Source: Elysia chlorotica
Lineage: Eukaryota > Mollusca > Gastropoda > Plakobranchidae
DNA: 64,000 nucleotides
Assembly: GCA_003991915.1 (NCBI GenBank)
Contig: RQTK01000317.1
Location: 255,077 to 319,076, forward strand
Reading direction: 5' to 3'
The notes beneath the pieces are model-generated. The model did no database searches. It worked only from the letters and a program-made list of their open reading frames with translations, and had not been told where the DNA came from. Positions 24,292 to 35,704 of this stretch are shown in pieces. The first letter of the stretch is position 1, and every line of letters begins with the position of its first letter. Position numbers and translations under genes: made by a program.

Positions 24292-25396
24292 ATTGTATTG
24301 GCATGATTTGCTTGAAGTTGATTCAAAAGATAGGAAGTGATTTGATTGTATTTAATTGTTTATTTGATTGTTTAATTTGTTCAATGCGGGCGGGGCAGAG
24401 GTGTGTGGACAAACATACACTTGTAAGCACATAAAATTGATATGTTAGCAATCGAATCTTACGCACTCGCCCCTCGAATCCCCTCCACCCACCCATATGA
24501 TCGCCCATACGCTAGAGACCAAACAATTCAAGGAGTGCTCAGAAGTAGATCTATATCTAATCTAGATCTCTAGGCTACCCCTACACAAGATCTCTTTTCG
24601 GCTAGATCTAGATTAGAGGAATTTACATTGACTGTGTCCTGATATAATTATTTTCGTATAAATATACTTACGATGTAACTCACTTCTAAATTGCGGATAT
24701 AATCTTGACTCTAGTACGAGAGCTCTTGATCTAGATCTAGAAATAATTCTTTTGTTTAGATTCTACGTGGTTTTTAGTTCCGTTGACTGCCTGAGAATCA
24801 AAGAGAAACTCCTCAGAACGGAAGATCAAACTTGCGGTTACAGAGAGAACGTATGCCGGCTAGTGATTGGTTGTTATTTTCATCACCTCAGGCCGAAAGC
24901 TACAGGTCACAGGTCACTTTAGGTTCACTTCCAGTGCGGGTGTTGCGAATGTAAACAACTTGCTGCATCCTTCTTCGTCCAACTACCGGTACTTTTTCTA
25001 GACACTCAACATTGAACAGAACAGCACACATCAACATCCATGATCTGCAGTGCGATTGTGCAGATACTGAGGCACCCGATTTTAGAATAGATCTAGATCT
25101 ACTCTTATAAAGTAGTATTCATTGGTAAATATACTGAGAAAGCCTTTGCTTACGCCAAACATTAAGTACATAGAGCTAGATCTAGATATATCTAGGCCTA
25201 TCTGATTTCCTTCTTCATAGTGGTAGATTTTTGTTCTAGATCTAGATTTTGATCTAGATCTAGGTCCAAACCAAAAGTGAATTGAAGATTTTTTAATATT
25301 TGTTAAAAGCGATTATTTTTTTATTCTTTAAGTTATATTTATATCGATCCAATTACCTTGCCTTCTTTAGCCTATATCGAATATGGCCAAAATAAC
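24292..25396 (+). repeat. Roughly 1 kb repeat unit, copy 1
   Basis: Nearly identical to 27954-28927 from TATTGGCATGATTTGC to GAATATGGCCAAAA. Copy 1 differs by a private segment at about 24829-25001 (about 170 bases, GC-richer than its surroundings, with a CCAAT box on the minus strand at 24870-24866). Copy 2 has an unrelated segment of about 70 bases at that point. A run of 30-odd A follows at about 25413-25443. The unit has many AGATCT/TCTAGA runs and no coding frame. It could hold a noncoding first exon and promoter of CANT1; that is inference. Confidence 0.8.
24829..25001 (-). promoter_or_regulatory. Candidate CANT1 promoter segment
   Basis: Private to repeat copy 1. It is CpG-containing compared with its surroundings, has CCAAT in the minus-strand context AACCAATCACTAGCCGGC, and lies 2.5 kb upstream of the CANT1 start codon. 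No TATA box or mapped start is visible, and it could equally be an unrelated insertion. Confidence 0.25.
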
Positions 25397-25408
25397 AACA
25401 GAAATAAT

Positions 25409-25444
<36 letters not shown>

Positions 25445-25849
25445 ATGGAGTACTTAATAACAGGCCTATTCAACGTGCAACATTAGAAATAATGTGGGGT
25501 TACAATTTTCCTAAGAAATTCAAGTTTCATATTACAAAAATGCTTGAAAGGCATAAAATAATGATTTAGGAATATAAAAGAATAATAAAGAAATAAATTG
25601 CAGGCTTACACATATATAAATAGTACACAGTAGGCTTTTTATCCTTAAAACACTATTGTTTCATATACTGTCTATAAGCGTTCCGGTCAAATTAAAAAGA
25701 AAAAAAGAGCTTTACAGGGCATAATAATAAAATTGCCAGCCTATGAAGCACTTTATAAGTTTATTGTGTCAAAAAATTAAATAACATTAGTGGGATCAAA
25801 TAAATGGAAAAAAATGGTTAAATTGAAAAGGACTAAAAAATTGAAATTT

Positions 25850-26960
25850 AATTAAGACAAAAATAGCTCCAACCTAGGAAAGCTTCAATATCTTTTGTTT
25901 TGGCTCCTTCTCAGATGGCAGGTTTATCTTACGAAAATTGTTGAAAAATATATTGCTCAATGTGAAGCAATGGTAATGCTTTAATTTAAAGTCAAATGCT
26001 TCTGAGATCTTGAGCAGTGTATCACATAGAGAATTTCTGCACACATGGTTGACGATGGAGGAAAAGACTATGTAGCGAAACGTTGTCCACTGACAGGTTG
26101 AATCATTAGCCTTCTTCAAACCGCCTCTGTCTAAACTTGAAGTAAACTCTCCAAACTTTTCAAAATAACTATATGTGTCCTCGCGTTCTTCACAAACATC
26201 ATCTTTCTGTGTCACATAACCAGCAATATAAACTAAACTTTGCTTTATCTCATCTTTCAATGAATATTCCAACTCTGGGGCAACTTTTCTACCAACCCAC
26301 AAACATCCTCTGCCCATTGAAAATTGACATTTATGACAACAATGACCAGAGTTTGTAGAAAACTCATCAATATCAGCAAGTAATCGCAGCAATACTTTTG
26401 TTTGAAATATATTAACTTTTTCTAGTATTTGTTGGACATTAATAAAGAAGCCTATGTTCCACCACTGCCCTGTCTTAATTTTCTGAAGGCCTTTTCAATG
26501 GGATCTATAGTGAACTTTAAAAGTAAAACAGAGTCGGAAGATTCCAACAAAAATTTAACAAGATTATTGATGCCATTGCATGTATAGATGCTGGATTGCT
26601 AGAGAGGTATCACAGGTTAATTTCTTCACTCTTTTACCTTGTTCTCCTTGTAAATCTAATGCAAAGACAGAAAACTCCTTTATATTGTTTAATCAAGCAT
26701 CATCTTGAGAATAAATGGCTTCAAAAAGAGGGTATCAAAGACGTTTGACTTCAAAAATAGATTTTACAATCAATATCTTCCAAAATTCAATCACTTTAGA
26801 AATAAAATATACAAACCCATCCACATTGTCCTCAAACATACCATTTGATTTCATCCATTTTTCTCATTCTACTAAATCCATTGGTAATCGATAGACAGTA
26901 ATCTTGTCATTATCATTTATAATCTAAAAAGAATTATAGGAAAAGAGAAATTAATAGGCT
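25850..26960 (-). mobile_element. P-element/THAP9-type transposase remnant
   Basis: The minus-strand frame 26392-25874 contains LLRLLADIDEFS, QSLVYIAGYVTQKDD, EKFGEFTSSLDRGGL, CQWTTFRYIVF and CRNSLCDTLLKISE. This order (DEF..., YIAGYV..K, LDRGGL, C-terminal FLNNF-like SNIFFNNF) is characteristic of the C-terminal part of P-element and THAP9-like transposases. Upstream in a different frame comes DPIEKAFRKLRQGSGGT, which in the family directly precedes this part. Further upstream are weaker matches (NVDGFVYFISKVIEFW). Frame changes and stops break it, and the THAP DNA-binding domain and the first catalytic residues were not found. No terminal inverted repeats were identified. Confidence 0.7.
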
Positions 26961-27104
26961 ATATCACTACATAAGCGGACGACCCAAGACTTCCTCAATA
27001 TTACAATGCCCTATTCACTACACTTCAGTATTACTAGATCTATGACTTGGACTACAAACCACAGTAGGCTTATGAGTTTACAAAGTAAACACTCGTTAAC
27101 TCCC

Positions 27105-27432
27105 ACAGTGTAGATCTAGATTCTAGACTAGAGATCTAGATCTAGATTTAGATATAGACTGAATTTCAGATCTAGAATGTAGAGGTCTAGATCTAGATGT
27201 ATACATTATACTTTGCAGTCACTAGATTTAGATCTAGATCTAGACTGAATTTCAGATCTAGAATGTAGAGGTCTAGATCTAGATCTAGATCTAGATCTAG
27301 ATCTAGATCTAGTAATTATTTTTAAGGATTGTGCATAGATCATACGTTCTAGATCTAGATCTAGATCTAGATCTAGATCTAGTAATTATTTTTAAGGATT
27401 GTGCATACATCATACTTTGCAGTCACTAGATC
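27105..27432. repeat. TCTAGA hexamer array with internal tandem duplication
   Basis: Runs of TCTAGATCTAGATC, longest at about 27271-27311 and 27350-27382, alternate with two duplicated pieces. One is GACTGAATTTCAGATCTAG followed by AATGTAGAGG, at about 27159 and 27243. The other is TAGTAATTATTTTTAAGG then ATTGTGCATA, at about 27310 and 27381. The hexamer is its own reverse complement, so the array can form hairpins anywhere along its length. Confidence 0.85.
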
Positions 27433-27953
27433 TAAGTGGAGAAAGTTTTCTAAATAAGATATTCTCACCTTTTAGAGAACAACATTGCTGTCAATAAAAG
27501 ATATAAATCCTCAAAAAAATTGATTCTAATCGAAAGCTAAGGAGGCTTCCATCTTGGAAATATTTAACTTTGCCTTGTTTGCACCATCCCAAGTTAAATT
27601 CTAAAATATTTGTAGAAGTTTTCTAAGTAAACTAGATTCATGTAATTACACTGAAAAATGTTTATTTTTTATTTTTCAATTCAATTATTATGATTAACTT
27701 TTAAAAATATTTAAAAAAAAACATTTCATGGGACTTGAAAGTGGTAAAAGACGTTTGGTCTTTTGAAAAAAATAATTTTGGCTTCTAGTCTGAACTTTAG
27801 CCGCCTTCAACAGAGAGAAGTAATCACCAATTTTTTCAACCAGATACGTCCCATAAATGTAAAAAACGGGATTTTGCACCACGTGCACGGGAAAGCGGGA
27901 GGAATCCCAAAAAGCGGGATAATCCCGCCAAAAGCGGGAGGGTAGGCAGCTCT

Positions 27954-28927
27954 GTGTATTGGCATGATTTGCTTGATTCAAAAGATAGGAAGTGATTTGA
28001 TTGTATTTAATTGTTTATTTGATTGTTTAATTTGTTCAATGCGGGCGGGGCAGAGGTGTGTGGACAAACATGTACACACTTGTAAGCACATAAAATTGAT
28101 ATGTTAGCAATCGAATCTTACGCACTCGCCCCTCGAATCCCCTCCACCCACCCATATGATCGCCCATACGCTAGGGACCAAACAATTCAAGGAGTCTCAC
28201 ACAAGATCTCTTTTCGGCTAGATCTAGATTAGAGGAATTTACATTGACTGTGTCCTGATATAATTATTTTCGTATAAATATACTTACGATGTAACTCACT
28301 TCTAAATTGCAGATATAATCTTGACTCTAGTACGAGAGCTCTTGATCTAGATCTAGCCTAGATCCAAATCTAGATCTAGAAATATTTCTTTTGTTTAGAT
28401 TCTACGTGGTTTTTAGTTCCGTTGACTGCCTGAGAATCAAAGAGAAACTCCTCAGAACGGAAGATCAACTCTTGCCTAGAAAAAGTAGCAGAAAACTTTA
28501 CTTCCTGTTGTAATACACGCGAAAGTGAAAGTAATTAAACACTCAACATTGAACAGAACAGCACACATCAACATCCATGATCTGCAGTGCGATTGTGCAG
28601 ATACTGAGGCACCCGATTTTAGAATAGATCTAGATCTACTCTTATAAAGTAGTATTCATTGGTAAGTATACTGAGAAAGCCTTTGCTTACGCCAAACATT
28701 AAGTACATAGAGCTAGATCTAGATATCTAGGCCTATAGACTGATTTCCTTTTTCATAGTCAGATCTAGATCTAGATTTTGATCTAGATCTAGATCTAGGT
28801 CCAAACCAAAAGTGAATTGAAGATTTTTTAATATTTTTTAAAAGCGATTATTTTTTATTCTTTAAGTTATATTTATATCGATCCAATTACCTTGCCTTCT
28901 TTAGCCTATATCGAATATGGCCAAAAT
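27954..28927 (+). repeat. Roughly 1 kb repeat unit, copy 2
   Basis: Direct copy of 24292-25396, with small indels in the hexamer runs and a replaced segment at about 28469-28540. Between the copies lie the poly(A) run, the P-element remnant and the hexamer array, about 2.5 kb in all. High identity suggests a recent duplication or gene conversion. Confidence 0.8.
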
Positions 28928-30370
28928 GCCAACAGACACGTGACAGCATTGGGTAGCCCGGTAGCCTAATGAGGGCCTGAAAATCTAGATCTAGATCTAT
29001 ATCCAAATTAAAGTCTGTTTTTAAAAGCCAGAACATTAAGTGCCTTCATTAACCTAATTTCGTGCACCATAAAGGTAGGCGAAAAGAAAAAGTAAATTGA
29101 ACAAGATTTTCTTTAAGATTAACCTTACTTTTAAAGTTTTATACCGAATTAATCACCTTGCCCTCTATCGAATATGGTTGCTCATGTTAACAGAGACGAG
29201 ACCTCGGTGTAACAATGACATATATATAGACATATAATAAGGACAATCGATTTATGGCAAAATATTAAGTGGCTCCAATAACATGATTTCCTAGGCCTAT
29301 CATAGTGGTAGGCCAAAACAAAAGTAAATTGAAAGAGACTTGTTCAATCATTAATCAACCTTATTTTTCTCCAAAATGGTTTAAAAAAATGTTTTAATGT
29401 TTTTTATATGTGGTATATTCGATATCCACATTGTTCTTCTCTTATATCTACAATCACTATTACTTCTCCTCCTCCTCCTACTCATACTGTGACACACCTC
29501 GTACTAGTTCTCCTGCTTCTCCTCCTTTTCCTACTCTTACCTTAACTCCTGCTCCTAATACTTTTCCCACTCCTTTCAGAGTCTCTAAAACAAACTAGTG
29601 ATTGAAACAACGGAGGGGGGGGGGGGTAAATAAATTGCTGCTTGTTGAAGGATCCGAAATGATTGGATACTGACCTACTCTTGCAAAATGAAACAACTGC
29701 TGTTCCCTTGTGATTTTTTTCGAGGGCAGACCCTACTTACAGGGGGAAGGAAGGGTTTAGGTCTGTTAGTTAACTTCGTGATGCAAAACTCTTTGAGTTT
29801 CCTGAAGTGGACCTACAGGCGCCGTGGGTTGGCGTGAAAAAGAGATGGCGAAGGGAGATTTCTCTGATCTTCATACATGGCTCTAGCCTAGTCTACCGCT
29901 TGTAAAGGTTCACAAGCTCATGTATGTTCCGCCCACTCCTCTCGTCCATCTGATCGCATGTATTCAGATACGCCCCACACTCCTATCAGTCTTAGATCAC
30001 CATAGAAATAATCACCATGTTGGTGAATTGAAAAATAATGTGTTAGCTTGACAAGTATAAAAAAAAAGAAATTATATCGGGCTCTGTTAAAACATGTTCT
30101 TACACTTTATACGAGACCAAAAGTGGGTGGGTATGGGGTGCTTATTAAAAAGAATTATGTTTCATAGGGCGCGCGTGTTCGCAAGTGGAGAGTTCTTAAG
30201 CGGAGACCACTGAAATAGTGATAGTAATAATAAAGAAATAAAGATTGAGGGAAAACCAAAGGCGAAGAAAATGATTCCTTACTTGAGATATTCACAGGTG
30301 ACATTTTTTGTTTTAAGTTTACCTGTCGGATTACAAATATATATATAATTATTGTTTCTCTCTATTTCAG
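28928..30370. other. Upstream region of RSL1D1
   Basis: Holds a degenerate CTCCTA/CTCCTG tract (29458-29582), a G run near 29612-29625 and a modest CpG patch at 29815-29860 (GGCGCCGTGGGTTGGCG, then AGATGGCGAAGGG). That patch may mark the RSL1D1 promoter or first noncoding exon, since the first coding exon at 30371 begins with an acceptor. At 30160-30215 there is a diverged piece of the repeat seen at 1-90. Confidence 0.4.
29458..29582 (+). repeat. Degenerate CTCCTA/CTCCTG pyrimidine tract
   Basis: Repeated CTCCT followed by A, G or T plus C over about 125 bases. Similar tracts recur at 44008-44540 (same strand) and 38605-38790 (opposite strand). Confidence 0.7.
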
Positions 30371-30392
30371 TGTAAAAACAGAGACTACAGAC

Positions 30393-33300
30393 ATGGACTG
30401 TGAGATTGTAGTCCTAGATGATGCCAAGGTAAGCCACAAAGTTAATTCATTATTTAAGATACCTTTGCCTTTATAGAATTGTGTATAAAATTATGATAAA
30501 TCCAACCTTTACACCTCACACTTCAGCCTTTAAGTGGGGACTCCATTCAAAATTTTGAAGTTTAATCCATAGCTTTACTCTCTATTGGAATTTTGTAAGA
30601 TTACTTTGTCCAAAATATCCATGTTAGTTCTCCTACTACTTCTGTTATTGGCTCTTTAAAGAATTCACACAAACAGGCATAACAGTTTTAAAAAGGTTTA
30701 ATTGCAATTCAGCAGTGACTTAATGTCATTGATCAAAATAATATTATTATTTTATTATAAGTTTGTCAGACAGACTCTTTTTCTTTTGCCATGTCGTCTT
30801 TCACAAATTTTTTTTTCTATTGGATTATTTTATTTCTCCCCAATTTCTATGTAGTTTAGATATGCACACATTCTAATCATTCAAGTTATTCTCTTAGGTC
30901 CTGAGTCAACTTTAATCAAAAGCAGAATTTTAAATACTTATCTGTGTCTCAGATTAGATCCAGACTTATGATTGGTTTTCTATTTGTATACTTACCAATC
31001 ATTGGCATCTCTAGAGTTTGGTTTTGTCTGTTGTAGCCTCTAACAATGGTATCAATATCTGCGCGACTTTATTTGTTACAAAGATATCAAGTCATTTCAT
31101 AAGGTGGATTCTGTGGATATGAATAGGCCAACAGTTTCACCTTTGGTTTATTCATCCATCATTTTTAATCATTTTTGTATTAAAGGTGGCAAAAGCAGTG
31201 GCAGCGCTAAGGCAATTGATGTCGACAGCCGAGGGAAAAAATGAACTGATTGAGAAAGTGGATGAAGTGGAACTGCAGGTGTGTTTGAAAAAAATTCCCC
31301 AAAAGGAGCAGACTATAAAACTGTGAGTACTGTCTTTCAATAATTATGTATGCTATAATCAAGTCAACTGTGCTAGTCCCAGCTGGGGATCTGCTGTGAT
31401 TGACTGAATGCCAAGTGTGATATATAAGTGAAAAGTTTATATGTAAAGTAAATACTTCATTTTTGTGTCTCTCACTCCCTCCCTTCTCACCAATTTAAGA
31501 ACTTACAAAAAAAAGTTTTTGGTTTTTACATATCTCTCAAAATGCATTGTGAATCATGAACATTGTTTTCAAGATATTTTCTTTTTTTTCTTGGTTTCAG
31601 AAAACTTCCTCACTCAATAAAAAATACAGATGCTGAGGTGTGTTTGTTTGTAAAGGACCTTGATAGAACGGAAAGAGAATATGAAGCAACCATTCGTCAC
31701 ACTCAAGACTTATTGAAAAAAAGAGGAGTCAAATCTATTCCTGAGGTAGTATATCAAGCGGACAAAATATTGGTGTTCAGGGTGATATTAATCCTATTTT
31801 AAAGGTTATGGTTTCTGATACATTTTTTTATAGTTTGAAATATTTCATATATTATGACAAAATTGTTTGCCATTTCATTCAATATTTGTCACTTTCTGTA
31901 AAAAAAAAATCTCTTTAAAACTTTGATGTGACTAGGAAATAAAGCTTGAAAAACTTATGAGTAGCTCAAGTTTTTTTAAATTAGTGATGATGAAAAGATG
32001 CGCCATTTAAAAAAAAAAAGAAAATTTTTCTCTTGCCTGTAACAATTCATCTATATTTATTACCATTATCCAGATTGTGCCCATGAAGTCTTTGAAAACA
32101 GAGTACAAGCCGTTTGAGGCCAAAAGAAACCTGTCCAATGCATACGACCTTTTCCTCTGCGATATCAGGATCACCCATCTCCTGCCATCACTCCTGGGCA
32201 AACATTTCTATGGGAGGAAGAAGTGAGAAGATAAACAGTATTATTTTTTTTATTATTGTTATTCTTCTATTTAGAAGGAATTTATTTTTAGGAATATTGG
32301 AAAATGAGTTGGTAAGGTATTTGGCAAATAACTTTTCAAAGTGCCCTTTGGTTTCTCATTCTCTTTAGATTAAATACCACAAATTCCCGCCCGCTGCGAG
32401 TGGAAAATTCTCGTTGTGGTGCTATGGGAGGAGAATGTAACATGTTTCCACATTAATATCTCCCGACATAACGATCTGCTTTTCTTCAAATAAACACCAG
32501 TAAAAAGATAAATGCATACCCTTTCCAAAGGTGTATTAAACTGTGTTATTCGCTTTTGTGTATGAGTTTTACGGCCTGTTATAAAAATGCCCAGCAGCAG
32601 TGACGTTCGGGCCAGACTTTATTTTGTCGCGTCTCTTTGTATGAACTGCTTGTCTTGTTCTTCAAGTCCGCTCGCCGGTACCGGTATTTGCTGTCTAAAT
32701 TTAGAACTGACATCATTATCAAGGCGAATATCTCGGCTTTAACATGGTACCAAACAATCAGTAAGAATGGAAACATATCTGAAGACGGCGTCGGTTTAAA
32801 AAATTAAAAGGTTTGAAAATGAGACTTCCACCAATATCAGTCGACACTGTTTGGTATCAACATAAAGTTCATTTTTTTTGTGGGTTTCTTTTTTTGTTTC
32901 ATCGTATTTCTCGCATTGTGTACCAATCATAAGCATGTTTATACGATTGTCATATATTTTTTTAGCCTTTAGAAAAAAATAAACTTTAATTACAAACGGC
33001 AAGCTGCTGGGTTTGATTTATGGAATAAAGATCTAAACAAAATCTAATTTGGTCTGCATGTCAAAATAGTATTTTACATGAATAATAAGTAAAAAATGAA
33101 TTTGGTTTTAAGGCCAAAATAAAAATTAAAAAAAACGTATGATGGGCAAGGCCACATCAGTATCAGTATCACCCATCTCATATGCCTATTTAGATGCAAA
33201 GTATTTGTAGGAAACTTAAAAAAAAATTTTTTTTGAGAATCTAAGAAAAAATAAAAAGTATTTATTTCATATTTGTTTTCCCCAAAGTGCTGAGATTTAA

Positions 33301-35690
33301 AGTCATCTAAGGTAGGGAGGGGTGTGGGAAGCAATTGTTCTTTTTATGCCATTTTAAGTTAAATACTATTTATTTTCTGTTTGCAGGGCTCCTATCCAAG
33401 TTGACTTGAATGCGAAGGATCTGGCAGCTGAGATGGAGGCTGCGGTCTCAAACAGCAGGTGTTCAATAAGCACTAAGGGATCTGTGAGGTTGGTAATACA
33501 ACAAAATTCTTCTTTTAATTTGTGCCTGAGCTGAATGGCTCTAGTTACTAGATCTAGGCTTTGTTAGCTTCAGTGCCCCCCCAAAAAATCACTCAAAGCA
33601 TCACAAAAATATACTTATACTCTTACCTTGTCATATTTTAAATCATTGTTAAAGTACACCCATGCAAGCGTCACCATTCTGAATTTTTTTGTTATTGTGG
33701 ATTTATATTTAGGACTAATTGTACGTGAAAATGGTGACTGCTCTGCTGTGGCTAATCCCTGTATCAGAAAAGTCTGAAGCAAAATACTTCCATGAACTTA
33801 TCTGGCTGTCTCAGAAATAATTTTAACTGTTGAACTCTTAGTTTTGCTATGGTTAACATTTTGCCATGTAGTATGTACAGTAGTACTAGAACACAACACA
33901 ATCTGACTCAAAGAACATCCTACATTCAAACACAAATACATTTCCCTGATTTTCCTTTTTCTTTGTCTTTGGTATACCATTGGATCCAAGGAACTAAAGT
34001 TACACCCCTAAAGTTACACCTTTACACCCACACTTGGTTGGTTAACGCCCACCCTCAGTGCAGTATAGGCTTTATTATGGACGAGCCCTAAGACTAGTAA
34101 CAGGGGACGAAATCAGACAAATAAATTTGTCAATCTGGGGGGGAGTGGAGTGGCAGCTGACGGACATAGCTTCAACGAACCATGCATCCAACGAACAATT
34201 GAGTCTTAACGATCTAATTCGTTGGGTCTGAGTTGTACTGTATCAACAGTTAACTATTATTGATTTAACTGTTTTGTTTTTTCATGCAGCACAGCTATTG
34301 TAGCACACATGCAAATGAAAGACCAAGCCATAGCGGATAACATCATCGCTTCAGCCCGCCAGATTTCAGAGAAAGTCTCGGGAGGTCCCATCAACATCAA
34401 ACTGCTGAGCTTGAAGTTGAAGTCTTCTGCAAGCGTCCCTCTTTACCTTGGCACAGGTTGGTGGCATGACACAGCTAATCTTCCGCATTTTCCATCTTAA
34501 CTTTTTGTTTTCATGGTGTCTTAGTCAGCACAATTTCCTGATTTCTGTGTATGACTGTGAGTTCATTTCACAAGTGTCTCATTTAACCCTTTTGTGTGGC
34601 ACATGGCGTTACGTCATATTTTCCTCCATAAGGAATTGGACAAGATGTCATACATGACTTGTCTAGTATGTCATGATTTCGAGCTAAATTTTCGTACATG
34701 GCGTGCCTGGTACGTCATGCCCTATCATCTCGATATCCCTTACGCTTCGATAGTAATACTAAAAGTGCTTGCGAAATTGAATTTATTGATATATATGTTA
34801 CTCGGAGTCTAGATCTAGATCTAGTGGCTCAACTTCCAAGACTCGTAGTCCATTTTCTCCAAATTTCCTCACAAGATTTGTAGTTCAGATCCTTGCAACA
34901 CCCAATACTCGAAAAAAGAGTATGTCTCAAAAGGGTTAATGTGCCGTAATTTGAAAATAGTTTTTAATTTGATTTTTTGTTGTTGTTTCTATTCCTAGTT
35001 TATTAATAAGCAGGTAATTTCTTTTAATTAATATATTTTTATCAAACTGATCACTAAGCCACAAGGGTCCACAAAAAAATAAATTGAATGTTTGATGGAA
35101 TGGGCTGTGGCTTGTGTTGGCTAAGCGACTGTTAGCCACTTGTAGTACCAAGAGGCAGTCAAACGGGATGTTCACATTCCACCTGTCAGCTGCAATTTAT
35201 GACTGCGGTCAGGGGATCAGTGAAGGCAAACTAAGTGACCCGCTACTGTGGAGAAGCAGTTATCGTGAACTATGGAGTTTTCTGTGCTGGCATAAAACTT
35301 GATGCTGTTAGAACAGTACCTGTAACTAAAAAAATGTGTTCAAAGTTTTAAGAAGAAAATGAATGAAATTTTTTTTTAATATCCCTTTTTTTCCACACAT
35401 CATTTTGTAAAGGTGGACCACAAGAAGTGATTGTACCCAAGCGGAAAGCACCAGTGGACGTGGAAGCAGAAGAGATCTCTACATTATTTGGGGCAAAGGT
35501 TAAGGTTTTTCCAAATGGTAACATTGAAGTTATCAATGAAGGTGATGGTGAGACAGATAGTTCTTCAAAACCAAGTCTTTCTAAAAAGAAAGGTTTGGGC
35601 AAGAGAAAAGCTGCTCCTCCAAAACAGAAAGGTGCCAAGAAAAAAGCGAAAGGGAGAGTTGTCAAGAAACCCAAAAAAATAAATGTTTAG
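30393..35690 (+). CDS. RSL1D1: Ribosomal L1 domain-containing protein 1 (nucleolar)
   Basis: Seven coding exons: 30393-30428, 31186-31322, 31601-31745, 32074-32222, 33387-33488, 34290-34456 and 35413-35690. All phases agree and all borders are AG/GT; the product is 337 residues. The vertebrate protein is a nucleolar L1-fold factor linked to ribosome biogenesis and to restraint of cellular senescence. Matching blocks are VAKAVAALRQL, KLPHSIKNTDAEVCLFVKD, LKTEYKPFEAKRNLSNAYDLF, DIRITHLLPSLLGKHFYGRKK, CSISTKGSVSTAIVAHM and INIKLLSLKLKSSASVPLY. The last 50 residues are lysine-rich (KKKGLGKRK, KKKAKGRVVKKPKK), like a nucleolar localisation tail but much shorter than the human tail (490 residues in all). 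Start ATG 30393 lies 22 bases into an exon that begins with an acceptor, so a noncoding exon lies upstream. Confidence 0.93.
32223..33386 (+). other. RSL1D1: RSL1D1 intron 4
   Basis: Includes a GC-richer block at about 32380-32770 (CCCGCCCGCTGCGAG, CGCTCGCCGGTACCGG) that looks foreign to the surrounding AT-rich intron. It may be an unclassified repeat. No open frame of note. Confidence 0.4.
34032..34105 (-). repeat. SINE 3' end fragment in RSL1D1 intron 5
   Basis: CTTGGTTGGTTAACGCCC, then AGTGCAGTATAGGCTTTATT and GGACGAGCCC is the reverse complement of the family's 3' third. The tRNA-like head is absent. Confidence 0.6.
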
Positions 35691-35698
35691 TTCAAGGA

Positions 35699-35704
35699 AA
35701 TAAA
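35699..35704 (+). terminator. RSL1D1: RSL1D1 poly(A) signal
   Basis: AATAAA eight bases after the stop codon; T/GT-rich sequence follows within 30 bases. A very short 3' UTR is implied. Confidence 0.65.

Noticed and set aside
24292-28927. Paired long terminal repeats of an LTR element
   Set aside because: The direct repeats carry hexamer runs and have no coding interior of that kind. The interior is a P-element-type transposase remnant, and a further inverted copy exists. A duplication explains it better.
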